Assembly (NCBI GenBank): GCA_023079485.1
Contig: CM041085.1
Span: 93,507,115 to 93,571,114, forward strand
Source of the DNA: Archilochus colubris
Lineage: Eukaryota; Chordata; Aves; Apodiformes; Trochilidae
Direction of reading: 5' to 3'
Length of the DNA stretch: 64,000 bases
Part shown: piece after piece, positions 1 through 11,588 of the stretch
Layout: each line of letters opens with the position of its first letter
Numbering within the stretch: position 1 is the stretch's first letter
The notes under the pieces: model-generated
Told to the model about the DNA's origin: nothing
Databases searched by the model: none
The model's input: only the letters and a program-made list of their open reading frames with translations
Program-made: the position numbers and the translations under genes

Positions 1-894
1 CAGGCTTAGTCAGACAAGAGTACTGATCAGCCCATTTGCACATGAATGACCTCTTCTATTCCGTCTTTTCCCTCTCATTTCCCCTATTTGTTCCTCAGTG
101 ACCTTCTGTGAGGCTCTTCTTTCTCTGCCTTTGGCTCTTTCTCTACAGTCTGTAATAAGATTTGCACTTTTTCACAATCCTTTTAAAATATTCCAGAACA
201 AGTTTTACATGCAACAAATTTCCCCTTGGATATCCTATAGTAGGTTTTTTCTTTCATGTCAGATCCATAATAACCTGTTTCCTTCTCATAATGTTCAAGT
301 TGACACCTGTGTGGTTGGTTTCTTCAGTGGCCCATCAGCCAGTGACTAGAGAGCTCTGATCTTTGTTGCTGTCACCATTTTATGCTGCTCATTAGAGTTT
401 GTGTATACGTCTGTTTCATTAATTTGTTTTCCTGTTTCCTATATGCATTTTCGCTGAATAGCATTTAAACAAGTGTTGTTACAAATCAGACATCCTTGTA
501 ATTCAGGTATTCTTACAGGTGTCTGGGGGCTGTGAACCCCTTTCCTCAAATTTCATGCTCTGCCAACTAGAGCTTATAAGATTATCACTTTGTTATAGAT
601 CAGTATCTATCTGCACCCTCCTTTTCTTTTTGTAATAAGTGCTTGGCCATCCATCTTTCACTGAATTCTTCTAGTATGATACACATAGCACTGATATCTC
701 TTACCACAAACATTGTGTTGGTTCACCAGTCACCAGATCAATCCTTTAGTCAGCTAAGTGATATTTGAAGAGCAAACATCACCATAGCAGCTCTATTCTC
801 TCAATTGCATTTTGCTTTTCAGTATATTGCAATTTTCTGTTAGCTGCCCTATCAGTGATGTGGTAGTTGAAGTTTTCTGCATGCCCTAATGGAT
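1..894. other. Unannotated AT-rich stretch
   Basis: I see no gene, recognised repeat or RNA in this stretch. The open frames at the left edge (98-359) are short, overlap in two frames and show no domain. The right edge runs into an LTR whose exact 5' boundary I cannot place. Confidence 0.5.
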
Positions 895-1551
895 TTGTAG
901 CCCCCGAAGTGTCACAGGTGGGCAGACGTGAAGCAGCAGCCTGTGTGGGATCACAGAGAGGGGCAGATGTAGATCTGCAGCCATGGAGGACCTTGTGCCA
1001 GAGAAGGTGACTGTTCCTGAAGCAGCCATGACTCTGTGGGCAGCCCAGGCTGGAGCAGTTCCTGAGGGACTGCACCTCACGGGAGGTACTCGTGGCAGAG
1101 GGGTTCATGAAGGACTCTCTCCCATGAGAGGGACCCCACACTGCAGTGGGAGAGGACTGTGAGGAGTCCTCCCCCTGAGGAGGAAGGAGCAGCAGAAACA
1201 CTGTGTGGGGAACTGACTCTAAATGCCCCCTGCCCCTCCCCTGTGCCCTGAGGGAGAGGCAGGAGGGAAGGGATCTGGGCTTGAAAAGAAGGGAGGGGTG
1301 AGGATGGGAGGGAGATATTAATATCTGGCTATGTTTTGCTTTTCTCCATGTAGATTAAACTAAGGGTTTTTTCTTCCCAAATTGAATCTGTCTGTCTTTT
1401 GCCCGTTACCGTAACTAGGGATTGGAAACCTCCCTATCTTTGTCTTGATTAAGGAGCCTTTGGGTGGATTTTCTCCTTTCTGTCCCACAGTGAGGGTAGG
1501 GGATAAGCAAGTAGAGGCCTGGTTGGTACCAGATGGGCCTAAACCACAACA
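895..1551 (+). mobile_element. 5'-truncated avian endogenous retrovirus LTR, plus sense
   Basis: This is the 3' two-thirds of an LTR from a family I recognise in bird genomes. It shows the family's repeated short blocks of the type 'GCTGGAGCAG...CCTGAGGGACTGCA' (about 1046-1080), then a GAGGAGGAAGGAGCAGCAG block (about 1178-1196). An ATTAAA polyadenylation-type signal lies at 1354-1359, followed by a diverged 3' part ending in ACA at 1551. The polyadenylation signal sets the sense as plus. The family's 5' end, starting TGT, is missing, and the 5' boundary is uncertain by tens of bases. No retroviral gene is attached. The minus-strand frame through 779-1201 is an antisense shadow. A second copy lies at 8192-9065 on the opposite strand. 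Confidence 0.72.
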
Positions 1552-4500
1552 GTTCCCAAGCAATTTAAAATTCTCAGAGAACTATGAGTTGGCATAAACA
1601 CCTATTCTTTCTTCAATGAATCACTGAGGTATATGCCTGGCAGCTTATCAAGAATATCAGTCATTCTGATAAATATATATTTGCCATTCCACTGCAACTA
1701 TTCGGTATGTTTGATGGCATTCCTTTTAAACATTACATAAATTGGTGTGAGAAATACTTTGCAGCACAAAATAGTCCCCAGCTTGCATTGCAAGAACTGA
1801 AAAATACTATCAATACCTGTATGAGACCCCAGTCCATGGTCCTATATCCTGTCCCATGTCCTCTGTCGTCTTGCCCATGCCCAGTCTTTCATGATTAGTC
1901 TTCTGACAGCTTCCCAGTAAGCATGTTTTCAACCAAAAAACCCAGCCTAAGGCTGAGAGTTATTGCATCTTGCCTGAAAAAATGCAGGTGCTCTTCACCA
2001 TGACTCCACCAAAACCCTATTGAAAAACCAGACAGGATTTACTTCAGCAAAATGTGGCATCTGTACTTGTACTCTGCTGTCTCTTTACTGATTACTTGTT
2101 CTCTGAAAATGGAGGGATTTGGGGTGTTTGGGAAGTGATGTGGTCATTTATTTTAATGGTTACCTAGAAATTGCCATTTTAGAAATTACTTTAAGAACAA
2201 AGTAAATGACAAAGTTGTAATACTAATCTGTAATATTAAGAGTACAGTATACCAGGTTTCTCTACACTATCTGTTTTCCTGTAATACAGTATCTACCTGT
2301 TTACTATCAGTGGCTATAGAGTTCCCTTGACAGATAAAGAATGATGAGATTTAGCTTTACAAAGACATGTATAGAAATGCACATAGCACCTTAGGGTAAT
2401 GCACAAAGCAATAGCAAACAGTAATACACTCAGCTAACAAAATAATGTTTAGCTTTTGCACAAAAGTCATATAGTGAAATGGAAAACAGAGGAGAATAAA
2501 GATAAAGAAGGGCAAAGATTTAAAGATAAGCAAGGATAAAGAACCTGCACGACCCCAGACAGAGTAAGACTCACATCATGAAATAGTTTGGTGGTAAGGT
2601 TTTCTTTGTAATTAAAGAAATTTTTGGCCATTTAAAAAAAATTGTTATTTAAAATTTACTTACTTCTGGGTACCACTGAATTGCAAGTTACTCACGAACT
2701 CTGTAATGTCTCCTTTCTTTCTCAGCCCTACTATTGACAACAGCCTACATTCAAGACATTCACCTGGGAGATTTAAGTTTTTGGTCTAAATCAGAGTGGA
2801 TTTCATTCTGTATATCTCTGATGCATTTTAAACCCCAAATCCCTTCTGGGTTAGTGGTCTCTCATTCTTTTCCCCTGTCACTTCTCCCAGTATTTTTCTC
2901 GAGAGAAAACAAAACAACCTTCTTCATATTAAGATATTTTTGATGTGGAATAGCAACAGAAGAAAGATTTCTCTGAGCTGTCTTCCTTTGTAATCGTTTG
3001 TTCCATGCTTGCCAAGGCAGAGATTGGTACCTAGTCAGGGAGAGACTGCAAATAGCTTTCTTGCTGCTTAAGTTTCATAAATAATTTTTCTTTGCATCTC
3101 TGAATCTAGGGGGGTCTGTGAATGCTTGTTGGGATGATTTTCACTGATCAATTTTTTAATCTGTTTATTTGATGGTTTATGTGTTTGTTGGAAGCAAGTG
3201 ATGAATACATCACCAGGTATGCCTTTTGAAAAAGATCAGAAGAAACTGAAGTTGCAGTTAATTAAATAGAAAGAAGCTCTTTCTGAGAACCTTTCACCTG
3301 TTATATGGCTCACATATGCCTAAAGCTTTCTTACAAAAGCAGACACTGCCTCTGCATTCAGCTCCTTCCCTGTCTAAACCTGATGAAAACTCTGCCTTCA
3401 TAAATTTAGCTGTATGAAAACCAAGGAAGGTCTTTCACAGCTAAGAAGCTGCCTAGCAGCATCTGTTAAATCAGTTTTCTGTTCCATAAGGAAGCTTTGT
3501 ATTCCTTACTTATAATTTTCTGTGAATTAAGTCTAGTGTATATTCTACTATCATCAGCTAACCATGAAAAACACCATACTGTGAAAGAGCTAACAGATAT
3601 TGGGATAGCAACAGCTCAAGCAATTCAAACACTTCCCCATACCACTTAAAAAGTAGCTGTGCATAATCATGTGTATATTCTTGCAGCCTAAGAGGATGGT
3701 TAATATTTGTACAGATGTGTTAGACTAGACACCTCCTGGGTTTATTCTTTTCTGTTTAGAAAAAAATAATCTTTTAAGGCCAAACTGAGGACGTCGTTTT
3801 GAGTTTTCTCCCTCTCCGTAAGACAATGTGCAAGTGGAACTCTTCTGCCAGGCTTTTGGCTTCTTCATTCTTCTCAGATATCTGCTGTGTCAGTCCCTTC
3901 CTGAGCATATGTAGGCTGTTTGTAAGCTACCTAGATGACTTTACTTTTCAATCCCCAACCCGTTGTATTGATTTCCCCACTGTGCACAGTATTGCTGTCA
4001 GCACTATATCCATGAAGCACTGCTTAACTACTATTTTTACTGGGTTTCTCATCACTGATCTTTCAAAACTGGTGGTTCAAGTGTGTCAGTTTATTTACTG
4101 AAAGGTAGTTTATTTCTTTTCACCCTGTATATGTCGACGCTTCCTCATGTTGTCTTTATAACCTGATTGCCATTTAAAAAAATGAAAATTAAATCAAAAT
4201 TAAATAAGATAATAATATAAAATAAAATAAAATTAAGCAAGCAGGGAAAACAGATTGATGTTTATAGAAATAAAAAGGCAATGGAAATAAAAAGACTTTT
4301 GAAATTTCATGCAAATAACAAACTCTGAAACCTCTGTCTTGTGAAGAGAGGCATGCTAGGATCAAATTCATCTGCTTTTAGTCCATGTGTTTGGTCAATC
4401 AACTCAAATGATCCATGAACTGGGTCTGAAGTTTAAAAGATCGAGAAATAATTTGTGAACTGCAGATTTCTGTGGCTTAGATTTTTCTCTTAGTAAACAC

Positions 4501-4617
4501 TGCATGGCACTTTTGGAAACTTTCCTGGTTTACCTTAGTGGCTCTTGCTGAGAAGATAAGATCATTCCATAGAAGATGACAGAGGTCTCCTTTATACCAT
4601 CTAACAGCTCACATCCA
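1552..4617. other. Unannotated stretch between two LTRs
   Basis: I see no recognised repeat, RNA or credible exon here. The largest open frame (3799-4101 plus, 100 codons) is Phe/Ser/Cys-rich with no motif. An A-rich low-complexity patch built from AAAT and AAATAA units lies at about 4177-4237. Confidence 0.5.
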
Positions 4618-5432
4618 TGTCACGGTTTAACACTGGCCCAGCAATTAAACAGAGTAACAGATGCTCTCTATTAATCTCTCTCTCCTCCTTGATAAAGAAA
4701 GGAGAGAGAATAAGGGAGAGAGACTTATGGGTTTGAAACTAAACTACACAACTTTAATGAAACAGTAATGATCAATAGGAAAAATTACTAAATATATACA
4801 AATATACAGGAAAATGGATACCACGTTCCTCCCCCCTCTCCCCCCAATAACTCTCACGTCACCACCGAGGCTGCAGGACAGCCCTGGGAAAGTCCAGGCT
4901 GGACTCCTGGAGTCGGCAGCAGTCGGGAACTGGAGGCAGGAACACACAGATATGGGCTGGCACGGATCAGGACCACAGGCAAACGAATAGACAGAATCCT
5001 TCCAGGATGCCGGGTGAAGGAAGGGAAGCAGGAAAGGCAGGAAGGGCAGGCAGCCAGAAGCTGGAAACAGGAAATCACGGCTTGGCCCTCGTGATCCCTC
5101 AAATTTATACTAAGTATGACATATATGGGATGGAATACTCTGTTTGGTCAATTCTGGCATCTATCTTGTCCGTTCCTCCCCAAAGGAGGGCTGCAGGTGG
5201 GATTTCTTTCCTCCTTCTGGAGGGTGAAAGTTTTCCTCCGAGCTGAGCAGTGTCCTTGGCTCTGCATACCAGTCTCTAGCAGTAACTATAAACATCAAAT
5301 GTTATCAGTCCTAGAAGCACACACTGAGAAACTTGCTGTCAATTTCAGCAAGTGCAACTACTTACAAGAGACTTAGCTAAAAGCAAAAGTACAAGACAGA
5401 AAATCACCTTTATCCTGGCCCAAACCAGGACA
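4618..5432 (-). mobile_element. Solo LTR of an avian endogenous retrovirus, intact, with 5-bp target duplication
   Basis: The element has canonical ends: on the plus strand it begins TGTCACGGTTTAAC and ends CCAGGACA. It is flanked on both sides by the perfect direct repeat ATCCA (4613-4617 and 5433-5437), so both boundaries are exact and the length is 815 bp. Read on the minus strand there is a TATAAA box (plus 5104-5109) and an ATTAAA polyadenylation signal (plus 4753-4758) in LTR order, so the retroviral sense is minus. No gag, pol or env sequence lies next to it. It is therefore a solo LTR left by recombination between the two LTRs of a provirus. A 5-bp duplication fits ERVL-type elements, but that class assignment is inference. 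Frames at 4744-5376 are not genes. Confidence 0.93.
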
Positions 5433-6930
5433 ATCCAAAAGAGAGGGGCTGTTGTCACTAAAGACTTCCCTGTCTATATATCCATCCTAGATACAATTCA
5501 TAGTGTTCCAGGATGCAGAAAACATCTGTAAGGAGGAAGGTGCCAAATGGAGACTCATGGCTTTTTGCACCACCTGGGTCTGTTCAAAGTGAAAAGTGGA
5601 AACCAAACAATTTTGTTGAGAAACTGCAGAAGCTCAGCCAAAGGTCCATTTGCTGGACTTTATTACCTATGGAAGATTGCAGTTTTTATTGCGATTTACA
5701 TTTTGATGCATCCTAAATATTTTTTATTTGTTTGGTGTTGTATATTTTTTATAACTGTTCTCTAGGGATATATAAATTCTGCCAAATTGTCATACTGTAT
5801 CGGAGGTGGTAATTGCTATAGCACACAGCCTTATGATTAGACTGAAAGTGGTTACAGTTTAGGGCAAACTGTGGACAAATGCTTTTAGGAAAAAAGTTAT
5901 TAAGGTTCCTTAACAATAAATCAAACGTTAAATAAGAAATTTACTGCAGTAAATTTGAGGAAGTGGTTTCTACAGAAACAGAAGACACAAGAAAAATAAC
6001 TGTTGAACAGATTTTTTTTCCTTTATCCTCCCAGGCTGGGCTTGTCAGTAGAATTATTGAAGCAGACCATAAAATCCTTCAAATATGTTATCTGATAACA
6101 AGCCTCCCAGAAGCTCATGAACAATCTTCACTGTCTTTGTGAGATTAAATAAACCAGCTGGGACCCACTAAAAATGGTTCATAGTATACAATAATGTTAG
6201 TAGATGGTTTCCATTAGCAATAGTTCATCACAAAACTGCTCTGTACTGTTTGTTACAGTCACTGAATCTTCATAGATATTATATTTTTATTAACACAATA
6301 AACAATGCTTAGGTAGTACCCACGTGTATAAAAAGCTTCAACATTTTAGTCTATGCCAAAAAATATTGGCAAGCAAACCCATTTATCAGTGTAAAATTTT
6401 GATTTTCAAATTTGTGCGGTAATTTTATTGATGGTTATGAGACTATTACAAAGTTGGTTGCTTTCATTTGGTGAGCACAACTCCAATATCCTCTGCTAAA
6501 AGGGACTAGGTCATTCATCTGCAGCAAAAAGGTTTGAGCACATGCTTAGTTCTGAGCATGGAGCATGAAGGTACACAGCTGAATGCATTTATATCTTAAC
6601 CATATACATTCCCTAAGCATACAAATGGATGGGTTTGCTGAATCAGGACCAGAATATACACCACATCTGTGGGTAAACCTATTGAAATCAACATTAAACT
6701 TGTGCTTAACTGCAGTATTGGTAAGCTGGCTTTCAGTCTGGCTGGCTATTTTTTACTAGTTATCTTTAGAATTCAATAATTTCTACTTCAGCTCTCGTAA
6801 CTTTAATTGGTCTGAAGAATGATGCATCAGTCAAGCCATACATTCTGATTTTAAACTAAAAGCATCTGGGTGTCTAGAAGTTATATGGTGGAAGATAAGT
6901 TTATTTTTAAAAGTTGAAAAATTATTTTAC
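5433..6930. other. Unannotated stretch
   Basis: I see no gene or recognised interspersed repeat. The two overlapping plus frames at 5513-5765 have no recognisable content. The only structure noted is a 20-bp perfect palindrome at 5937-5956, listed separately. Confidence 0.5.
5937..5956. repeat. 20-bp perfect palindrome
   Basis: The sequence AAATTTACTGCAGTAAATTT equals its own reverse complement and is centred on a PstI-type CTGCAG. It has no spacer and could form a dyad or binding site. In AT-rich DNA of this length such a palindrome may also be accidental. Confidence 0.8.
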
Positions 6931-7044
6931 AGAATCACAGAATTATCAGAGTTGGAAGGGACATCTAGAGATCATGTAGTCCAACTCTCCCACTAAAGGA
7001 GGGTCACCTAGACCACATTACACAGGACTGCATCCAGGTGGGTT
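6931..7044 (-). mobile_element. CR1 LINE 3'-end fragment, minus strand
   Basis: The block reads AGAATCACAGAATTATCAGA, then GTTGGAAGGGACATCTAGAG, then a GTAGTCCAACTC phrase and a degenerate GGGTCACCTAGA segment. This is the reverse complement of a CR1 3' untranslated region and its ATTCTRTG-type tail. Only about 114 bp remain, which is the usual severe 5' truncation of CR1. No coding sequence is retained. The copy looks old because it departs from the consensus phrases at several points. Confidence 0.88.
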
Positions 7045-8191
7045 GATTTGTTTGACATGTTTTTGATTTTTATTGATATTTGATATGTTTTGATTTTTTA
7101 AAAATCTTTTAAAAGAATCATTTATGGGATGCAATTCTTCACTTCACTATTAGCACACAAAATATACTAGTATGTGTTTGGATTTTTTAATTAGGTTTCC
7201 TACAGATCAGAAAGCCAGAGCTTTAGAATGGATTTATATGTACAGTTAATAATGTCCAGATGAAACTATCAGGGTTTACTGATGTGATTTGCAAGGTAAT
7301 ATTTTCAAAACCTAAATAGAACATTTTTTTGAAAACATCTATAACATTAATAGTGCATAATATCAGGTCAGTTATATATATCTATCACTATTTAGAGACA
7401 GAATATTGTAGATAAATGTATTAGTTCAAATTTAAAATTTTGATGTTGAAATTTCATCTGAATGTTACCTGCCCATAAAAATTTATGTCATATCCAACTG
7501 TTTTCCCTGAAATGTGTCAGTCATAAAGACAATCCTCCAACAGTTTGCACATAGAAGCATTTTTTTTATTTTGAAGCATTGTTCAGGTGCACAAGTAACA
7601 CATGAAGTTGCCTAGAAGGCACTGATACCAGTGAAGTTTGAAGTTTCCAGAGAGTTTATTCCACATTCCTATCAGCCTGTGTAAAATTCTGTTTTCCACA
7701 CAAATAATTCTCTTCACTGTATACATTTCCTCTGTACCAAAGAAACAGCATTTATCTTGGGGATTTTACTTGAAGTATTAGATAGCCTTGGTCCAGGTCA
7801 TGAAGAGCTTTTATGATAAGAACAAAGACCTTCGTTTGATTTGATATCTGTGGGGAAGCAAAACAGAAAGGATAAACTTAATAATGTTTGTGACTGCTTC
7901 TGCTGTGGAGAAAAGGTCCTGGAGTATTTTACACTAGTGGGAACTTTCTCAGATATCACTCCACTTACATGGAGTTACAATACTGAAGGTGAGATTTGCA
8001 CATGTAAATAACTAAAATCAGGTTATTATCTGACGAGATGGACTGTAATAATCAAGCTAAAGGCAGTACTGGACTAGAAGGAAGTATACCTGCATGTACT
8101 GAGTTAACTCTATCCCAACCAAAACCTGTAGCACTGATTCTAGGGTCACTGAAAGTTGTTTTTGGTTACCTAAATTAGGATTACCTGTGAG
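7045..8191. other. Stretch with a possible very old repeat
   Basis: I see no gene. About 7770-8085 carries phrases such as GGTCATGAAGAGCTTTTATG and ACTGTAATAATCAAGC. They resemble an ancient interspersed repeat family of reptiles and birds that I remember but cannot name. The match is by eye and weak. A short LTR-like remnant follows at 8101-8131. Confidence 0.3.
8101..8131 (-). mobile_element. Possible LTR end remnant
   Basis: The run GTTAACTCTATCCCAACC followed by AAAACC closely resembles the terminal 30 bases, antisense, of the avian LTR family that also gives the solo LTR at 40099-40683. Only this short piece is recognisable. It could be a fragment cut off by the adjacent LTR at 8192 or a chance match. 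Confidence 0.35.
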
Positions 8192-9065
8192 TGTAGTCAC
8201 TTGACTGTGGCTGGCCACTAGGTACCCACCAAACCACTCGATTGTTCCCCCTTCTTAACAGTATAGAGGGAGAAAAATAAAGTGCAAAGCTTATAGATCA
8301 AGATAAGGAAAAGGAGATCAGTTACCATCATGGGTAAAACAGACTCATAGTGGGGAAATTAATTTATTGCCAGTTAATAACAGAGAAGTGTAATGAGAAA
8401 TAAGAACTAATCTATAAACATCCTCCCCTCACCCCTCTCTTATTTCTGGGTTAAATTTCACTCATGATTCCTCTACCTCCTCCTTCCAAGTGGCACAAGG
8501 GGATGGGGAAAGGAGGCTGTAGTTACTTCATAAAGGTCTCTGCTGCACCTTCCTCCTCACTCTTTCCCTGCTCCAGTGTGTGTCCCTTCCACAAAGTGAA
8601 AGCCTTCAGAAACAGACTGCTCCAGTGTAGGACTCTCCAGTAGTAGACTCCAGAGCAGACTCTCCAGTGCACAAGTCCTGCCAGCAAACCTGCTCCAGCA
8701 TGGGCTCCTCTCTCTATGGGTCCACAGCTCCTCCCAGGAGCTTTCTCCAGTGTGGATTGTCTATGGGCTGTAGCTTCCTTCAAGGTAAATACACCTGCTC
8801 CGGCATCATATCCTCCACAGGCTGCAGACTGATATCTGCTCCACTGTGGATCTCCACGGGCTGCAGAGGGACAGACTGCATCACTATGGTCTTCTACATT
8901 GGCTGCAGGAGAATCTTTGCTCCAGTGCTCGATGCACCTCCTCCCTCTCCTTCTTCAATGACCTTGGTGTTTGCAGAGTTGTTTGTTGCAGGTGTTCTCA
9001 CCTATGCTGCTCTTGTGCAGCAGTTTTTGCTTTTATCACCAAAAAAAAAAAAAAAAAAAAAAAAA
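8192..9065 (-). mobile_element. Avian endogenous retrovirus LTR, minus sense, truncated at its own 5' end
   Basis: The plus strand begins TGTAGTCACTTGACTGTGGC and continues with GGTACCCACCAAACC, a purine-rich AGATCAAGATAAGG segment and the AATTAATTTATTGCC block. It then has many CTGCTCCAGYRTGGG-type subrepeats (about 8570-8930) and a CTTGGTGTTTGCAGAGTTG block near 8962. These are the landmarks, antisense, of a bird LTR family that I recognise; the copy at 895-1551 belongs to it too. A polyadenylation signal AATAAA lies on the minus strand (plus 8363-8368), which fixes the sense. The family's 5' start is absent. Recognisable sequence stops at a 25-base A run (9041-9065). The frames at 8523-9330 are not genes. 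Confidence 0.85.
9041..9065. repeat. A25 homopolymer
   Basis: There are twenty-five consecutive A residues at the edge of the truncated LTR. The run could mark a later insertion or an expanded A tract. No target duplication is visible, so I do not call a retroposed gene. Confidence 0.95.
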
Positions 9066-11501
9066 TTGTACCATTTCTACATACGCATCAAAATGTCCTC
9101 TTCTGTTTTTTCAGTCTGACACCATCCTTACTTCTGTTCACCTTCAACCAATTTTTCTTCACACATGTACTATTCTCATTTCAGTACTAGAGATCCTGAT
9201 TGTAGCTCTTTGGTCATATTTGATTAAGTATAACCTTGATATTTCCATATATTCATGTCAACATTTGCTTTTTTGTCTGTGCTTCAAATACCCACAGAAA
9301 TACTCTGTGAGCAAAGTCATTATTAATTAATCAATATTACCTGTTTCATTTTTCCCAACACCTATCACTTCTGTTGCTTCCATACTTTCAGAAAAGATCT
9401 TCCTGAAGGATAATAAGCAACTTCACAATAGTCTGTTTGTGAACACATTATACTTAGCAGTTGTATGTACTGCTCCCAGAACAAGAGGGAGCCAAACTTT
9501 TTTAAACATTAAACTTTTTTTTAAATAACCAAACATTTTTAAACATTATTCAAACAGTAATGCGAAAGGTAAATGGCAAAGAAAGCAAGGTTAGTAACAT
9601 GTTTTTTAACTTTGAAGAGACAGGTGAAAAAAGCACAGATTAAATCAGAACAGGATGTGCCATGAGATAGCGCCCAGCCTCACTTCATTGTAGTATTGCA
9701 CAAATACCACACAACTGTTTTTTAATGATTAACAGGCTTGCAGTTCACAGGTGGTGAGATACTTATGTTAATGAATTCAATATTTATTAGAAAAACAGAA
9801 GGGAATATTTGTATTTGCTGAAGAATTCCAGAAAGATTTAGCCACTGAGCAGAATGTTTCTCTTCAATATTCTTCTCCTCATGCTATGTTTCTCCCAAAC
9901 CACAGAAGTCAAACATTCAAGGAGAGATGTTTTAGCATGGTTAAAAAGAAAAAAGGAAAATGGTGTGGCTGTACTGACCATGCCTTTCCAGATCTAGTAA
10001 ACCTTGGTCCAGAAGAAATGGTTTGCAACTCCTTTCATTCCTTCAGCAGAACACATTGGGTAGAACTTTGAGACAGTAATAAAAGTATGTAATGAGGTGT
10101 AAATGTCATTTCTCTTCTCTGTGGAGCTCATCCAGGGGATAAGAATGCACCTTTGAATTAATCTTTTTATTTAACTTTAAAACCCAGTTGATCAAATTGC
10201 CACACAGATACCATCAAAATCCCAGAACTCCATGGAATCCAGGCATTAAATGATGACTGATCGCAAATGTCTGTGGAGACCAAGAATACTTTTCCTCCTT
10301 CATGACAGCAAAGATTTCACCATTGGAAGCATTTCTGCAGCTGGTGAAGTGTTAATGCAAGTTACTTATGTTAGTACCTGGCTTTTGTTGTCAGGATTGA
10401 GCACCTTAGTGACAAAACAAAGGACACTGGAACTTTGAAATGTGGAAAATTCTTGTGTAAGCATCAGAGGCAGAAGAGGTTAATGTTCACTGCTTTTTCA
10501 GTAAGTGTCTTTCAGCTTGGTGAGATTTCATTGAGTAGAAGGTGATCCAGCTTGCCTGAGCTGTCTGAGTTAGGTATCTACAACTGGGAGGGTTGACAGA
10601 GCTTATGTCTTTAAAGAGGGAAAAAAGTAAGGAAAAAACCTACAATGAACATGCTGTTCCAGCTGTCAGAACGAGTATAATTATTGCACATGTGTGCAAC
10701 TTTTTTTATATTTCTATTTTTAAGCAGTTTTGAAAGTGCCAGATCCATCTATTTTCTGGCTTCACTCGTGCAGATCTGAAGCCAAAGAACTTGGCATCTT
10801 GAATGTTTTAGAAAGCCTCAAGTTTTTAAAAAACTTATTATTTGACCCTAACAAATAGCAAGAAAAATAAATACATTCTGTACAGTTTTGCCATAGGAGT
10901 TTCATTAAAGATTTGTGAATAAGTCCCTTGGAACATAAATGAACTCCACAACTAACATGTCACAAGATCCAACAGCTGGGTGGCTGCCAAAATTCAGTTA
11001 GAGTTTTTTCAGGTTGACAGTGAAGGCACTAATGAAGGTAACTGTGATTAAAATTAAAAATAAAATTATCTTAAAAATATATATTACTACCAATAGTTTG
11101 ATAAATTACTGTGTGTTTTTACTTTTTTCTTCTTCTTTTTTTTTTAATATTGTTTTCCATTACCAATCAGAATATAATATTTTAGGAACTCAAACAATAA
11201 GCAGTAAAAATAATCTAAGGTATTGATGTACTAATAATCTTTTTTTCCTAGTTTATCGACACAGGAATCACTATCTACTTTATGTTACATTTAGCCAAGG
11301 TGAAACATGTATTTAAAAATTTCTGTCATTGTCTCTCTATGGAATTTACACATCCACGTGTCTTTTATGTCCTTGAATAGTCCCAGTAACTTACAAATGT
11401 GCTTACTTTCTCATTGCTGAATCATTGCTTTGTGTGATATTCTTCTGCTGCATTCAGCATTCTACTTAATAATAGACAATGGAGTGCTGAATATTGTAGG
11501 G
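9066..11501. other. Mostly unannotated stretch
   Basis: No recognised repeat was found. The stretch contains one small open frame with a signal-peptide-like start (9854-9997, listed separately) and an AATAAA at 10078-10083. Other open frames (9886-10071, 10250-10438, 11014-11226) show nothing recognisable. Confidence 0.45.
9854..9997 (+). CDS. Candidate 47-codon secreted micropeptide ORF, speculative
   Basis: The frame starts at ATG 9854 (context GCAGAATGT, only a fair Kozak match) and stops at TAG 9995-9997. Residues 1-15 are MFLFNILLLMLCFSQ, which looks like a short signal peptide with a hydrophobic core and a small polar region before a possible cleavage site. The rest is basic, with dibasic pairs RR and KRKK near residues 23-34, such as prohormone convertases could use. 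A polyadenylation hexamer AATAAA lies 81 bases downstream (10078-10083). I do not recognise the peptide and see no TATA box. The frame may be a first coding exon, a real micropeptide or chance; chance is the most likely. Confidence 0.15.
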   Translation: MFLFNILLLMLCFSQTTEVKHSRRDVLAWLKRKKENGVAVLTMPFQI

Positions 11502-11588
11502 TGTTTTATTTGGTTTATGTGGCAAGGTTTTGGTAGCTGGGGGGGGGTATGCAGAGGTGGCTTCTGTGAGAAGATGCCAGAAGCTTGG
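11502..11588 (+). mobile_element. 5'-end fragment of the 8192-9065 LTR family, plus sense
   Basis: The fragment begins TGTTTTATTTGGTTTATGTG. It continues GCAAGGTTTTGGTAGCTGGG, a G-rich run, then GTGGCTTCTGTGAGAAG and CCAGAAGCTT. This matches the first ~90 bases of the LTR family whose 3' parts are at 895-1551 and, inverted, at 8192-9065. The match ends abruptly near 11588 with no TATA or polyadenylation region. It is thus a 5'-only remnant, complementary to the piece those two copies lack. The family assignment comes from memory of the consensus. Confidence 0.65.

Noticed and set aside
4744..5376. Several 67-86-codon frames on both strands
   Set aside because: All lie inside the solo LTR at 4618-5432, which has no protein-coding role.
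8523..9330. Frames of 86-150 codons including a poly-Lys peptide
   Set aside because: They arise from LTR subrepeats and the A25 run.
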